Positions 53,119-61,904 of a stretch of DNA of 64,000 nucleotides are shown piece by piece (the stretch's first letter is position 1; every line of letters begins with the position of its first letter). A model generated the notes under the pieces. That model made no database searches. It saw nothing but the letters and a program-made list of their open reading frames with translations, and was not told where the DNA came from. The stretch is from Sphingomonas alba (GTDB lineage: Bacteria; Pseudomonadota; Alphaproteobacteria; Sphingomonadales; Sphingomonadaceae), in contig NZ_JAMGBD010000001.1 of NCBI RefSeq assembly GCF_023516555.1, positions 1,622,501 to 1,686,500 on the forward strand. The letters are read 5' to 3'. A program made the translations under genes and the position numbers.

Positions 53119-53517
53119 ATGGATCGGCGGTTCGGGACGGCGCCCAGCGCAGCAGAGATCGAGGCGATCGCGCGCGCCTCTCTCGAACGCTTGCCCGAAC
53201 CATTTGCGGCCCACCTGAAAGACGTGGTCCTGACCGTCGAGGAATTCGCCGACGACCGCACGCTCGACGAGATGGGAATTGAAGACCCCTTCGAACTGAC
53301 CGGCCTCTATCATGGCCTTCCGATAGGCGAGAAAAGCGTCGACCAAAGCGGTGCCTTGCCCGACCGCATCTTCCTTTATCGCCGCGCCGTTCTCGATGAA
53401 TGGGCAAGCGAGGGCGAAACCCTGGAGCATCTCGTCCACCACATCCTCGTCCATGAGGTAGGCCACCATTTCGGCCTCAGCGATGCCGACATGCACGCGC
53501 TCGAGGACGAAGCGTGA
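53119..53517 (+). CDS. Zincin-like metallopeptidase (DUF1025 family)
   Basis: A 132-residue protein from MDRRFGTAPS; an ATG 30 bp upstream is also possible. The family is recognised by EDPFELTGLYHGLP, RIFLYRRAVLDEWA and the zinc motif HEVGHHFGLSD near the C terminus, with Glu in the following acidic stretch as a likely third ligand. It is a compact minimal metalloprotease fold; the biological substrate is unknown. It overlaps ccmA by 4 bp. Confidence 0.85.
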   Translation: MDRRFGTAPSAAEIEAIARASLERLPEPFAAHLKDVVLTVEEFADDRTLDEMGIEDPFELTGLYHGLPIGEKSVDQSGALPDRIFLYRRAVLDEWASEGETLEHLVHHILVHEVGHHFGLSDADMHALEDEA

Positions 53518-54062
53518 GGCTGCTCGACGGCACGAACCTGGCCCTGATCCGTGGAGGCCGCCTGCTGTTCGAGAGCCTCGACCTGCATCTCGATGCCGGC
53601 GAGGCGCTGCACGTGACCGGTCCCAACGGTTGCGGCAAGTCGAGCCTCTTGCGGCTGGCGGCGGGACTGTTGCGGCCGAGCACCGGGCGTATCGAACATG
53701 GCGGGGTGGCCCTCGCCGACGAACATCTGGCTTTGGATCGTGAACTACCGTTGGGACGAGCGTTAGCCTTTTGGAACGGCGATACGGCTGGCGGCATGAA
53801 TGCGATGGGCATCGGCCACCTTGCCGATGTTCCCGTGCGCCTGCTGTCGACCGGCCAGGCCCGGCGGGCACGGCTTGCCCGTGTCATCGGCTCGCAAGCG
53901 TCACTTTGGCTGCTCGATGAGCCGCTGAACGGCCTGGACAGCGACGGCGCGGACCGGCTCGCCACAGCTATCGCCGCGCATCGCAAGGCGGGTGGAGCGG
54001 TGCTGGCCGCGAGCCACCAGCCCCTTGCGTCCGACTGGCGGCAGCTGGAGCTAGGCGCGTGA
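53514..54062 (+). CDS. ccmA: Heme exporter ATP-binding protein CcmA
   Basis: ATPase of the CcmABCD complex in cytochrome c maturation, 182 residues. Walker A is GPNGCGKSS, the signature LLSTGQARRARLARV and Walker B WLLDEPLNGLD. It is short for an ABC ATPase but normal for CcmA. The GTG start overlaps the metallopeptidase stop, and the end overlaps ccmB by 4 bp. Confidence 0.93.
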   Translation: MRLLDGTNLALIRGGRLLFESLDLHLDAGEALHVTGPNGCGKSSLLRLAAGLLRPSTGRIEHGGVALADEHLALDRELPLGRALAFWNGDTAGGMNAMGIGHLADVPVRLLSTGQARRARLARVIGSQASLWLLDEPLNGLDSDGADRLATAIAAHRKAGGAVLAASHQPLASDWRQLELGA

Positions 54063-54697
54063 CGGGCGCGCTGATCTCCCGCGAAGTCCGTCGCGCTTTG
54101 CACGGCGCCGCGTGGCTCCCCGCCATCTTCTTTCTGCTGGTCGCGACCCTTGTACCCTTCGCCGTCGGCCCGGACGCAAAACTCCTGGCGCGCATTGCAG
54201 GCGGTACATTGTGGATAGCCGCTTTGACGGCGGCACTCCTGCCGATTGAACGCCTTATCGAACCGGATCGTGCCGACGGCGTGCTCGACCAATTGGCAAT
54301 CGCAGGGACCAGTGAGGAGGCCATCGGCGTCGCCAAGATCGCCGGTCATTGGCTCACATTCGGGCCTTTGCTATTGCTCGCCGCGCTGCCGGGTAGTTTC
54401 CTGCTCGGCCTTGAAGGCCAATCGCTTGTCGCGCCGCTGATCGCGCTGGCAGTCGGCACCCCGGCATTGGCCGCCTTGGCTGTCGCGGTTTCGGCTTTGA
54501 CTGCCGGCTTGCCACGTTCAGGCGCACTCGGCGGGTTATTGCTGATGCCTTTAGCTATACCCCTGCTCATCTTTGGCGCAGCCGCCGCCAGTGGCGAAGG
54601 TGCGGGTCCGCTCAAGCTGGAAGCGGCGATTGCGCTCTTGATCCTCGCCGGCGCGCCGTTCGTGACTGGCGCTGCCATTCGCGCCGCAAGGACCTAG
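54059..54697 (+). CDS. ccmB: Heme exporter membrane protein CcmB
   Basis: A 212-residue permease with six hydrophobic segments. It is recognised by ISREVRRALHGAAWLPAIFFLL at the N terminus and DGVLDQLAIAGTSEEAIGVAKIAGHWLTFGPLLLLAALPG in the middle. It works with CcmA. No ccmC or ccmD follows; the next gene is convergent and overlaps the stop by 4 bp, so the rest of the ccm system must be elsewhere. Confidence 0.92.
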   Translation: MTGALISREVRRALHGAAWLPAIFFLLVATLVPFAVGPDAKLLARIAGGTLWIAALTAALLPIERLIEPDRADGVLDQLAIAGTSEEAIGVAKIAGHWLTFGPLLLLAALPGSFLLGLEGQSLVAPLIALAVGTPALAALAVAVSALTAGLPRSGALGGLLLMPLAIPLLIFGAAAASGEGAGPLKLEAAIALLILAGAPFVTGAAIRAART

Positions 54698-55554
54698 CGC
54701 GACCACCTCGCGAAAATGGCCGTCGGCAGCAACAGGCCGCGCGCTTCTTCGCGCACGGCCATCTCTCCGCATTCAACCGTGCCGCCAAGGTCGGCCATCA
54801 CTTGGCTGACGAGCTCACCGATCGCCAGCGCCGACATCCGGACCGCGTAAACCGTCAGAACGAGAAAGCGGCTGTTCTCGTCGAGCAGCTTGCGGCAGTC
54901 GGCGAGCAAGGGCGCGAGATGCTCTTCCAGCCGCCAGACCTCGCCTTCGGGTCCGCGCCCGAACTTCGGAGGGTCGAGCAGGATGCCGTCGTAACGCCGT
55001 CCGCGCCGGACCTCACGCGCCGTAAACTTGGTCGCGTCGTCGACGATCCAACGGATGGGCCTGTCTTCAAGGCCTGACAGCGCCGCGTTGGCCTTGCCGC
55101 CGTCGACCGACTTCTTCGAAGCGTCGACATGGACGAGTCGGCCGCCGGCTTCGCTTAGGAGCAATGTCCCGACGCCCGTGTATCCGAACAGGTTGAGGAT
55201 ATCGGCGTCGTCGGCGCGGTCGCGCATCCAGTCCCATTGCGGCGCCATGTCGGGAAAGAAACCAAGGTGACGGAACGGGGTCAGCGACGCATGGAACCGA
55301 ACGTCGCCACGCCCGAGCGGCCAGCTCTTGGGGACGGGCTTGTCCTGCACCCAGCGGCCGCCGCCCTCCTCGTCCGACCCGGGGACGAACGTCGCGTCCG
55401 CCCGCCAGTCATCGGAAGCCGGCGCCCACATGGCCTGCGGCTCCGGTCGGATGACCCGGACCTTGCCATAGCGTTCGAGCTTGCGGCCATGGCCGCTGTC
55501 GATCAGCCCCCAGTCGACCCAAGGCTCGGCGACAATCGTCTCCAGGTCGGTCAT
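54694..55554 (-). CDS. Class I SAM-dependent methyltransferase (RlmI-like)
   Basis: A 286-residue methyltransferase. The SAM-binding motif I is NLFGYTGVGTLLLSEAG. The acidic loop is VDASKKSVDGGKANAALSGL, and the catalytic segment is LLDPPKFGRG (DPPxF), typical of RlmI/RlmL-type rRNA cytosine methyltransferases. The usual N-terminal PUA domain is not obvious. The exact target is not known. It overlaps the upstream M16 gene by 4 bp. Confidence 0.85.
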   Translation of the reverse strand: MTDLETIVAEPWVDWGLIDSGHGRKLERYGKVRVIRPEPQAMWAPASDDWRADATFVPGSDEEGGGRWVQDKPVPKSWPLGRGDVRFHASLTPFRHLGFFPDMAPQWDWMRDRADDADILNLFGYTGVGTLLLSEAGGRLVHVDASKKSVDGGKANAALSGLEDRPIRWIVDDATKFTAREVRRGRRYDGILLDPPKFGRGPEGEVWRLEEHLAPLLADCRKLLDENSRFLVLTVYAVRMSALAIGELVSQVMADLGGTVECGEMAVREEARGLLLPTAIFARWSR

Positions 55555-56783
55555 GCGGCGCGGGCCGCAGGCATGCCGATGGTGGCGCGCGCGCCAGGCC
55601 CCGCGATCATTCGGGCGCCGGCGGCACAGACGTCGTCGAGCTTCACCGCTAACAATGCGTCGATGACTTCGGCAGGATCGACCAGCCGGCCGTGAACCGA
55701 TAGCTGACGGGCGACATAATGCGCCTGGCCCCAAGGGGTTTCCAGCGACATCAGCAAGCCGGCGCGGGTCTGCGTACGGACTCGGTCGAGCTCGCGCTGG
55801 GTCACCGATGACACGGTGCCATGGACGATTTCCTCGATCAGCTGCAGCGCCGAAGCCGCCTGCCGGCGCGATGTGGCGGCGTAGATGTAGAACATGCCGA
55901 TGTCGGCATAAGGGTGAAGTGTCGAACTCACGGAATAGGCCAGCCCGCGATCCTCACGCACCTGCTGGAACAACCGCGACGAGGCGCCTCCACCGATGAT
56001 GTCGGAGAACAGCCGCGCTGCGTAATAATCGGGCGCATCGTCGCACGGGCCTGGGAAGCCAAGCGTCAGCTGGGCCTGCTCAGTCGGGTGCCGGACGGCC
56101 CGTGTCCCGCCGACGAACCGGGCGATCTCGTGCGCCGCCTTTGGCCCAGCCGGGATTGCAGACAGATGCCGCTCGGCAAGATCGACCAGCTGGTCGTGGT
56201 CGACCTTGCCAGCCGCGACGAGCGCGACATCCTCGCCGCGATAGTGGAGATCGCGCCAGTGATGCAGGTCGGCGACGGTGACGGCGCCGATGGTCGGTTC
56301 CTCGCCCAGGATCGAGCGGCCAAGGCTCTGGCCCTCGAACGCCGCCGCCCACAAGGCGTCGAACACCATGTCGCTTGGCGTGTCGCGGGCCTCCGCGAGC
56401 TCCTGGAAGACGACATCCTTCTCGCGCTCGAGGTCGACCTCGGCGAAATGCGGACGGAGGATCAGGTCCGAAATGAGCTCCACCGCCAGCGGCACATGCT
56501 CGGCCATGACGGTTGCGGTGAAATTGGTCGCGTCGCGCTCGGTCGAAGCGTTGAGATCGCCGCCGACCTCCTCGATCGCCTCGTTGAGGTCACGGGCCGA
56601 ACGGCCGCCGGCGCCCTTGAACACCATATGTTCGAAGAGATGGGCGATGCCGTTTAGCGCCGCCGGCTCGTCGCGCGATCCGACCTCGGTGAACAGGCCG
56701 ACCGCGGCGGTCTGCAGGTCCGGCATGCTGTGGGTCGCGACCCTCAGGCCATTGGCCAATGTCGTCAGCCGCATCGCGGTCAT
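55551..56783 (-). CDS. M16-family zinc peptidase (processing-peptidase-like)
   Basis: A 410-residue single-unit M16B peptidase. The inverted zinc motif is HLFEHMVFKG (HxxEH), with the downstream Glu in LNEAIEEVGG. A later Arg/Tyr pair, typical of M16B enzymes, appears in SSRLFQQVREDRGLAYSVSS. It resembles the beta subunit of mitochondrial processing peptidase; bacterial members act on peptides. It overlaps SURF1 and the methyltransferase by 4 bp each, so it is co-expressed with the cox cluster. Confidence 0.92.
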   Translation of the reverse strand: MTAMRLTTLANGLRVATHSMPDLQTAAVGLFTEVGSRDEPAALNGIAHLFEHMVFKGAGGRSARDLNEAIEEVGGDLNASTERDATNFTATVMAEHVPLAVELISDLILRPHFAEVDLEREKDVVFQELAEARDTPSDMVFDALWAAAFEGQSLGRSILGEEPTIGAVTVADLHHWRDLHYRGEDVALVAAGKVDHDQLVDLAERHLSAIPAGPKAAHEIARFVGGTRAVRHPTEQAQLTLGFPGPCDDAPDYYAARLFSDIIGGGASSRLFQQVREDRGLAYSVSSTLHPYADIGMFYIYAATSRRQAASALQLIEEIVHGTVSSVTQRELDRVRTQTRAGLLMSLETPWGQAHYVARQLSVHGRLVDPAEVIDALLAVKLDDVCAAGARMIAGPGARATIGMPAARAA

Positions 56784-57385
56784 GGGCGGGCTTGCCTCCA
56801 GCGCTTGCGAAGGGCGAGCCCGTAAATCACCAGCGCAATCAGTGCCAGGCCGAACCAGGTCGCGGCATAGCCGTGATGCACCGCCGGAGTGATCGGGCTG
56901 ACTGAGCTGACATCGGGTACTCGGCTCGGTTCCAGCCCGGCGGGTGCCGTCGCCGCGACCAGCCGGATCTGTGAAAGCCGGTCGGGAACGATGATCCCGC
57001 TGACCGGCCCGCCGTTCCAGCTGAACTTCGCATTCGGGTCCTGCGACCAGCCCACCTCGACCGCCATTCCCGGACCTTCGGCACCGGTGGAGCAATCGAC
57101 GATTTGCGCATAGCCGCTGTCGCCTTTGGCATTCTCACCGGCGATTGCCCGCTTGCCGACGGGGCGCAGGCAGACACCGGTGGCATGGCGGAAGTAAGGA
57201 ACATCGTCTTTCGCCAGCGGGATCGTCGGCCAGCTGATCGGCGGCAATTTCTCCGCTGCTTCATATTTGGCGAGCAGCTCGGCTTTCCAGTTGGCGCGCT
57301 GCATTTGCCAAATGCCAAGCCAGATCATGACCAGCACGGCAGCCGCAACGGCCAGCGTCGGCAACAATGGAATGCGCTTCGTCAT
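56780..57385 (-). CDS. SURF1-family oxidase assembly protein (cox-linked)
   Basis: A 201-residue protein with N- and C-terminal membrane helices (LLPTLAVAAAVLVMIWLGIW and TWFGLALIALVIYGLAL). SURF1 marks are LGIWQMQRANWK and a C-terminal HHGYAATWFGLA. It helps insert haem into the aa3 oxidase encoded around it. The DUF983 gene lies directly upstream, overlapping by 4 bp. Confidence 0.9.
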   Translation of the reverse strand: MTKRIPLLPTLAVAAAVLVMIWLGIWQMQRANWKAELLAKYEAAEKLPPISWPTIPLAKDDVPYFRHATGVCLRPVGKRAIAGENAKGDSGYAQIVDCSTGAEGPGMAVEVGWSQDPNAKFSWNGGPVSGIIVPDRLSQIRLVAATAPAGLEPSRVPDVSSVSPITPAVHHGYAATWFGLALIALVIYGLALRKRWRQARP

Positions 57386-57726
57386 AAGCGCCGGCCCTCT
57401 TGGGCGCCCGTTTCATATTCGCGGGCGAGGAGGAGGGCCTTGGCGACCCTGAGGCCTCCGAGCGTCAACGCCGCCCCAATCGGGATCCAGACGAGGTGCA
57501 CCCACCAGGGCGGCTCGAACGACAGTTCGACGGTGATCGCACTCGCGGTGAGGATCGCCCCGACGATCAGGATCAGGAAGGCCGCCGGTCCGTCGCCGAC
57601 GTTGAAGCCGGCGAAGTCCAGCCCGCAGCCACTGCACTTGGGAGCGAAGGCGGCGGCGCCGTTGAACAGGGTCCGCTCGCCGCAGCGAGGGCAGGCCCCC
57701 TCAAGCGCCGCCGTCAGCCTGGACAT
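57382..57726 (-). CDS. DUF983 zinc-ribbon membrane protein
   Basis: A 114-residue protein with an N-terminal zinc ribbon (CPRCGERTLF, CSGCGLDF), then two membrane helices (AFLILIVGAILTASAITVEL and LVWIPIGAALTLGGLRVAKA). DUF983 genes regularly lie between cox subunit III and SURF1; the role is probably oxidase assembly, not proven. Start and stop overlap its neighbours, the ATG overlapping the ctaE stop (TAATG). Confidence 0.9.
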   Translation of the reverse strand: MSRLTAALEGACPRCGERTLFNGAAAFAPKCSGCGLDFAGFNVGDGPAAFLILIVGAILTASAITVELSFEPPWWVHLVWIPIGAALTLGGLRVAKALLLAREYETGAQEGRRL

Positions 57727-58568
57727 TAGCCGTGGATCGGCGCGCCCCAGCCGCCCCAAACGTAGATGGAGACGAACAGGAACAGCCAGACGACGTCGAC
57801 GAAGTGCCAGTACCAGGCCGCCGCCTCGAAGCCGAAATGCTGCTTGGGGGTGAAGTCGCCGTTGTAGGCGCGCTTCAGGCAGACGGCGAGGAAGATCGTG
57901 CCGACGATGACATGGAAACCGTGGAAGCCGGTCGCCATGAAGAAGGTCGAACCATAGATGTTGCCCGGGTCCGTTTCGTTCAGGCGCGAGAAGCTGAACG
58001 GCGCGTGCGCATATTCCCAGCCCTGGATGAAGGTGAAGGTGAGGCCAAGGAGGATGGTGCACCACAAGCCCTTCTTGAGGCCTTCGCGGTCGCCGTGGAT
58101 CAGCGCGTGGTGCGCCCAGGTGACGGTCGTACCGGAGCAGAGCAGGATGAAGGTGTTGAGCAGCGGAAAGCCGAACGGGTTGAGGACTTCGGTTCCCTTC
58201 GGCGGCCATTGCGCACCCACCACATCGACCGCTGATGGGAAGAGTGCGGACGAGAAGAAAGCCCAGAACCAGGCGACGAAGAACATCACTTCCGAGGCAA
58301 TGAACAGGATCATGCCGTAGCGCAGGTGAAGCTGGACGACGGGCGTGTGATGACCCTCGTGCGCTTCCTTCACGGTGTTCGACCACCATGCGTACATGGT
58401 GTAGAGGACCATCGCCAAGCCGCCGCCCATGACGAACTTGCCGTACGGATTGTCATGCATCCACATGACCAGTCCGCCGAACAGGCCCAGCGCCGAAAAT
58501 GCGCCGATGATCGGCCAGGGATCGGGCGGCAGGATGTGATAATCATGGTTAGGCTTGGTTGCAGCCAT
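57726..58568 (-). CDS. ctaE: Cytochrome c oxidase subunit III
   Basis: A 280-residue protein with seven membrane helices. Family blocks are HHTPVVQLHLRYGMILFIASEVMFF, the Glu in WEYAHAPFSFS, FYMATGFHGFHVIVGT-type sequence and WYWHFVDVVWLFLFVSIYVWG. The start MAATKPNHDYHILPP is typical. It belongs to the aa3 oxidase cluster with ctaD and coxB at the right edge of the window. Confidence 0.96.
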   Translation of the reverse strand: MAATKPNHDYHILPPDPWPIIGAFSALGLFGGLVMWMHDNPYGKFVMGGGLAMVLYTMYAWWSNTVKEAHEGHHTPVVQLHLRYGMILFIASEVMFFVAWFWAFFSSALFPSAVDVVGAQWPPKGTEVLNPFGFPLLNTFILLCSGTTVTWAHHALIHGDREGLKKGLWCTILLGLTFTFIQGWEYAHAPFSFSRLNETDPGNIYGSTFFMATGFHGFHVIVGTIFLAVCLKRAYNGDFTPKQHFGFEAAAWYWHFVDVVWLFLFVSIYVWGGWGAPIHG

Positions 58569-58600
58569 GGATGCGTCCCTCAAAATGCTTTGGTGCGGCT

Positions 58601-59146
58601 CTAGCCGGTCGTTTCGCCAGATTCCACAGGGTAAAACGTATAGCTCAAGGTGATCTCGTCGATCGTCTTCGTATCCTCGTCCTTCAGGATCTTCGGATCG
58701 ACGAAAAACACGACCGGCATGATCACGCTTTCGCCCGGTTTCAGGGTCTGCTCGGTGAAGCAGAAACAGGCGATCTTGTTGAAATACGGGCCGGTTTCTT
58801 CCGGCGTCACGTTGAAGATGGCCTGCCCAGTCGTCTTCCGCGCCGTGAGGTTCGTCGCCCGGTAATAAATCGTCGTCCTCTCGCCCGGGTGGACGCGGAC
58901 TGTTTCCTGAACCGGCTCGAACCGCCACGGTAGCTTGGAGTCAATATTGGCGTCGAAGCGGACGCCGATCTCCCCGGCCACCGCGCCCGGTGCTCTCTCG
59001 GCCCGCTGGGTCGTGCCGCCAAAGCCCGTGGCCTGGCAGAAGGCGCGGTAAAGCGGCACGGAAGCGAAGGCGAGGGCGACCATCGCCACTGCAACCAGCG
59101 CCAGTCGCAGGCCGGTCTTGGCGTTCTTGGCGGCGACAGCCGTCAC
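58601..59146 (-). CDS. ctaG: Cytochrome c oxidase assembly protein CtaG/Cox11
   Basis: A 181-residue copper chaperone that inserts CuB into subunit I. One N-terminal membrane helix (LRLALVAVAMVALAFASVPL) precedes a periplasmic Ig-like domain with the copper motif CFCFTEQTLKPGE. It overlaps the 43-residue gene by 4 bp. Confidence 0.95.
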   Translation of the reverse strand: MTAVAAKNAKTGLRLALVAVAMVALAFASVPLYRAFCQATGFGGTTQRAERAPGAVAGEIGVRFDANIDSKLPWRFEPVQETVRVHPGERTTIYYRATNLTARKTTGQAIFNVTPEETGPYFNKIACFCFTEQTLKPGESVIMPVVFFVDPKILKDEDTKTIDEITLSYTFYPVESGETTG

Positions 59147-59274
59147 CGGTTCACCGTCATTTTGGCGATGCTGATGGCGAAGATCAGGACGACGAACAGG
59201 CCGAGCAGGATGGCGGTGATCCGCGCCCGCTCGCGCTGGCGCTTGCGGACTTCGGGTTCGAGGTCGGGGGTCAT
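59143..59274 (-). CDS. 43-residue single-span protein in the cox cluster
   Basis: Starts [20 protein letters not shown], then one membrane helix ([20 protein letters not shown]). It is coupled by ATGA overlaps to ctaB before it and ctaG after it, so it is surely translated. Small proteins of this kind (CoxF-like) sit at the same place in other alphaproteobacterial cox operons. Longer frames through ctaB are shadows. Confidence 0.8.
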   Translation of the reverse strand: MTPDLEPEVRKRQRERARITAILLGLFVVLIFAISIAKMTVNR

Positions 59275-60185
59275 GCCAGCATCCATTTGTCGACGACCAG
59301 GGCGGCGAACAGGCAGAATAGGTAGAGGATGGAGAAAGCGAAGAGGCGCTTTTCCGGCCCCATTTCCTTGGGCTCGGTCGCGCGGTTGGCGGAGACGTAA
59401 AGCGCCAGGATCAGGAAGGCGGCGCTGAGGCCGACGGCGACGGCGCCATAGATCCAGCCGGTGAGGCCCAAAGCCCAGGGCGCGACCGCGGCGGCGATCA
59501 TCGGCAGCGTGTAGACGAGGATGTGGCGGCGGGTGGACTGAACGCCGGCGACGACCGGCAGCATCGGCACGCCCGCGGCGGCATAATCGGAGCGGACGAA
59601 CAGCGACAGCGCCCAGAAGTGCGGCGGCGTCCACAGGAAGATGATGGCGAACAGCAGGACCGGCAGGGTCGAAACGTCGCCGGTCGCGGCAGCCCAGCCA
59701 ATCAGCGGCGGAAAGGCGCCTGCCGCGCCGCCGATGACGATGTTCTGCGCGGTGCGGCGTTTGAGCCAGACGGTATAGACGAGGACGTAGAAGAGGATCG
59801 ACACCGCCAGGATGATCGCGGCCAAATGGTTGGCGGCGAGATCCATGAGGATGACCGAGAAGAAGGACAGGCCGACGCCGAAGTGGAGCGCGGTCTGCCT
59901 GTCCATGCGCCCGCCCGGCAGGGGCCGAGAGGCAGTGCGCTTCATCTTGGCGTCGAGGTCGGCCTCGTACCACATGTTGAGCGCACCCGCCGCGCCCGCG
60001 CCGAGGGCGATGCAGAGCACCGCCGCGAAGGCCAAAACGGGGTGAACGTGGACCGGCGCCGCCAGTAGGCCGCACAGCCCGGTGAAGACCACGAGACTCA
60101 TGACGCGCGGCTTGGTCAGCGCGAACAGGTCGCGTGAAGTGGCGGGCAGGTTGGCCGCGTCTTGGCTGATCGGCAGGGAAGTCAC
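59271..60185 (-). CDS. ctaB: Protoheme IX farnesyltransferase (haem O synthase)
   Basis: A 304-residue UbiA-family membrane prenyltransferase with about nine helices. Asp-rich motif 1 is [15 protein letters not shown], and [11 protein letters not shown] follows. The second conserved region is [17 protein letters not shown]. It makes haem O for both the aa3 and bo3 oxidases. Normally it follows ctaD closely; here it is 2 kb away. Confidence 0.95.
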   Translation of the reverse strand: MTSLPISQDAANLPATSRDLFALTKPRVMSLVVFTGLCGLLAAPVHVHPVLAFAAVLCIALGAGAAGALNMWYEADLDAKMKRTASRPLPGGRMDRQTALHFGVGLSFFSVILMDLAANHLAAIILAVSILFYVLVYTVWLKRRTAQNIVIGGAAGAFPPLIGWAAATGDVSTLPVLLFAIIFLWTPPHFWALSLFVRSDYAAAGVPMLPVVAGVQSTRRHILVYTLPMIAAAVAPWALGLTGWIYGAVAVGLSAAFLILALYVSANRATEPKEMGPEKRLFAFSILYLFCLFAALVVDKWMLA

Positions 60186-60228
60186 GCGGGCGGGCTATAA
60201 GGGGTTGGCGACAAGAGGAAAAGGGCGC

Positions 60229-60298
60229 TGTTCCCCTGCGCAGGCAGGGGTCCAGTTGTTCTTGGAAGGACTGAGCTCCTGCCTCCGCAGGAGCACTG
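60229..60298. repeat. Intergenic hairpin repeat between ctaB and the cyclophilin gene
   Basis: Two adjacent hairpins, CCCCTGC...GCAGGGG (within 60235-60250) and CTCCTGC...GCAGGAG (within 60272-60293). It is a variant of the repeat seen at 36682-36759 (CCCCxGCxxAGGxxGGGG then TCCAG). It lies in the shared leader of the two divergent genes. Confidence 0.65.
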
Positions 60299-60332
60299 CA
60301 TTTGTTCAGGAAATCGACGCTAAGAGCAGCGA

Positions 60333-60944
60333 ATGAAAACGCGAATCGTGATCGCCGCTTGCCTTGCCGCCATTGCGGCGCCCGCCCCGGCCCAGCCGGC
60401 GCCAATGGGCATATTGAAGCCGGTACCCAGGGACGACCTCGTCAAGGTGGCGCTGGAGACGGACAAGGGCCGTATCGTCCTTGCGCTCGACCGCGGCCGG
60501 GCGCCGCTGACCACAGCCAATTTCCTCGCCTATGTCGACAAGCACTGGTTCGACGGAGAGGCCTTTTACCGCGCCTTCCAATATGGGAGCGGCGGTATCA
60601 TCCAGGGCGGAGTGAGGAGCGGCGGCAAGCAGCTGCCGCCGATCGAGGTGGAGACGACCGCCAAGACCGGCCTCAGCAACAAGGCCTGGACCATCGCCAT
60701 GGCCAATGCCGGGCCGGGGACGACGCACAGCGATTTCTTCATCATGACAACCGACATTCCGGCCTTCGACGCCAAGGGCGCGGACATCGGCTTCGCCGCC
60801 TTCGGCCGTGTTATCGAAGGGCAGGAGGTGGTGAAGGCGATCCTCGCCGCGCCGGTCTCACCGGACAAGGGCGAAGGGTCGATGAAGGGCCAGATGCTGG
60901 AACCGGCCGTGAAGATCGTGAAAGCCGAGCGGGTGCCGGGCTAG
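60333..60944 (+). CDS. Exported cyclophilin-type peptidyl-prolyl isomerase
   Basis: A 203-residue protein with a signal peptide (MKTRIVIAACLAAIAAPAPA). The cyclophilin core follows: VALETDKGRIVLALDRGRAP, FYRAFQYG (active-site Arg), IIQGGV, MANAGPGTTHSDFFIMTTD and FGRVIEGQEVV. It folds proteins in the periplasm. It is transcribed against the cox genes that flank it. Confidence 0.92.
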   Translation: MKTRIVIAACLAAIAAPAPAQPAPMGILKPVPRDDLVKVALETDKGRIVLALDRGRAPLTTANFLAYVDKHWFDGEAFYRAFQYGSGGIIQGGVRSGGKQLPPIEVETTAKTGLSNKAWTIAMANAGPGTTHSDFFIMTTDIPAFDAKGADIGFAAFGRVIEGQEVVKAILAAPVSPDKGEGSMKGQMLEPAVKIVKAERVPG

Positions 60945-61086
60945 GGTAACGCCCAAGCCTACGAAAACGGGGGGTCGTTACCTCCGTTACCTTTGCCCCG
61001 AAACGGGATTGGAATCGACGCTGCGAAAGAGCCGTGAGCGGCGTGACATGGGTCTGTGGCTGTAGGACAGCGAAATCTAATGGCAG

Positions 61087-61109
61087 GAATGGGTGGAAAG
61101 CGGACTCTA
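61087..61109 (-). repeat. Dispersed repeat copy R7 (reverse, shortened)
   Basis: GAATGGGTGGAAAGCGGACT. It covers the stop of the 73-residue gene. Its right-hand partner is R8. Confidence 0.7.
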
Positions 61110-61328
61110 CGCTTCGTCGCCCCGCGTCTTCGCGACAGCAACGGACTGGACGGACCTAGCAAGTTCCCACAGTCCGATTGCGACAAGCGCCAGGCCACCA
61201 GCCAAAATCCAATTTAGCGTCTCGCCTTCGACGGCGCTGGAAGGTGGCGAGATGAAGTTGGCTCGCCATGCCATGAAGGTGAGTCCAAGAACAAATGCGC
61301 CGGGCAATCGCATAGAAACGAGCTTCAC
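61107..61328 (-). CDS. 73-residue two-span membrane protein, unknown
   Basis: MKLVSMRLPGAFVLGLTFMA and a second span ILAGGLALVAIGLWELA. No family was recognised. It lies between repeat copies R7 and R8 in the accessory insert splitting the cox cluster. Confidence 0.5.
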   Translation of the reverse strand: MKLVSMRLPGAFVLGLTFMAWRANFISPPSSAVEGETLNWILAGGLALVAIGLWELARSVQSVAVAKTRGDEA

Positions 61329-61375
61329 GAGATGGCTCCTATCGGGTTTTACGAGACGAAAATGTCACTCGCCGC

Positions 61376-61409
61376 CAATGTCCGCAATGGGTCGAAAGCG
61401 GACGTTGCC
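61376..61409 (-). repeat. Dispersed repeat copy R8 (reverse)
   Basis: AATGTCCGCAATGGGTCGAA, then AGCGGACGTTG. It is the best-preserved copy together with R9. It is shared as the boundary between the 73-residue gene on one side and the next membrane gene on the other. Confidence 0.8.
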
Positions 61410-61421
61410 TTCCGTCCGGTT

Positions 61422-61808
61422 ATGAACGAGACAATCAGCATGAAGGAATGGGTGTTTTGGGCCTACGCGGCTGCAAGCTTGGCCGCGTTAAAGGTCGTTC
61501 TGATTGTGCCGTTTATCGGCTTGTTGGTGGTCGGTGTCGGCGTCGCCCTTTGTGTTGTCAGCTTTCGACGCGAACCAAAGGCGGCCGGCAATCCGGCAAT
61601 CGGTCTTCTCGGCAACGTAGTTTTTATGTCGGGCGTATTCGGATTAATCGCCATGCCGACCGTCGTTCTGAACGACTGGGCCTACTACCTGATAATGGGC
61701 GTCATCTTCAGCGGCATGGGCATCATACTGCTTTGGATTTTCGTCAACGCATGGCGGAAAAGAGCGGCTTGGGAGGCGCGACAGTCGGACGCAAACGTGG
61801 GGGGCTAG
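61422..61808 (+). CDS. Three- or four-span membrane protein, unknown
   Basis: A 128-residue protein from MNETISMKEW. Hydrophobic segments are FWAYAAASLAALKVVLIVPF, LLVVGVGVALCVVSF, GLLGNVVFMSGVFGLIAMP and YLIMGVIFSGMGIILLWIFV. An open frame 30 codons further upstream is only repeat R8 translated. The stop codon is inside R9. No family was recognised. Confidence 0.55.
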   Translation: MNETISMKEWVFWAYAAASLAALKVVLIVPFIGLLVVGVGVALCVVSFRREPKAAGNPAIGLLGNVVFMSGVFGLIAMPTVVLNDWAYYLIMGVIFSGMGIILLWIFVNAWRKRAAWEARQSDANVGG

Positions 61809-61837
61809 TGTCCGCTTTGGGTCGAAAGCGGACATTA
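61805..61837 (-). repeat. Dispersed repeat copy R9 (reverse)
   Basis: TCCGCTTTGGGTCGAAAGCG, then GACATTAGCG. It closes the R8-R9 pair. Confidence 0.8.
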
Positions 61838-61904
61838 GCGTCATCTTGAACCGAATCTCCGGTTCCAAGCGTTGCGGGGGCGACACTTGGCAAAGGAGAG
61901 AGTC

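Noticed and set aside
53514-54697. A full ccm operon
   Set aside because: Only ccmA and ccmB are present. The next gene is convergent and is a methyltransferase.
59143-60405. 420-codon minus-strand frame running across ctaB and the 43-residue gene
   Set aside because: Only its last 43 codons are a real gene. The rest is an alternative frame of ctaB rich in Arg and Pro.
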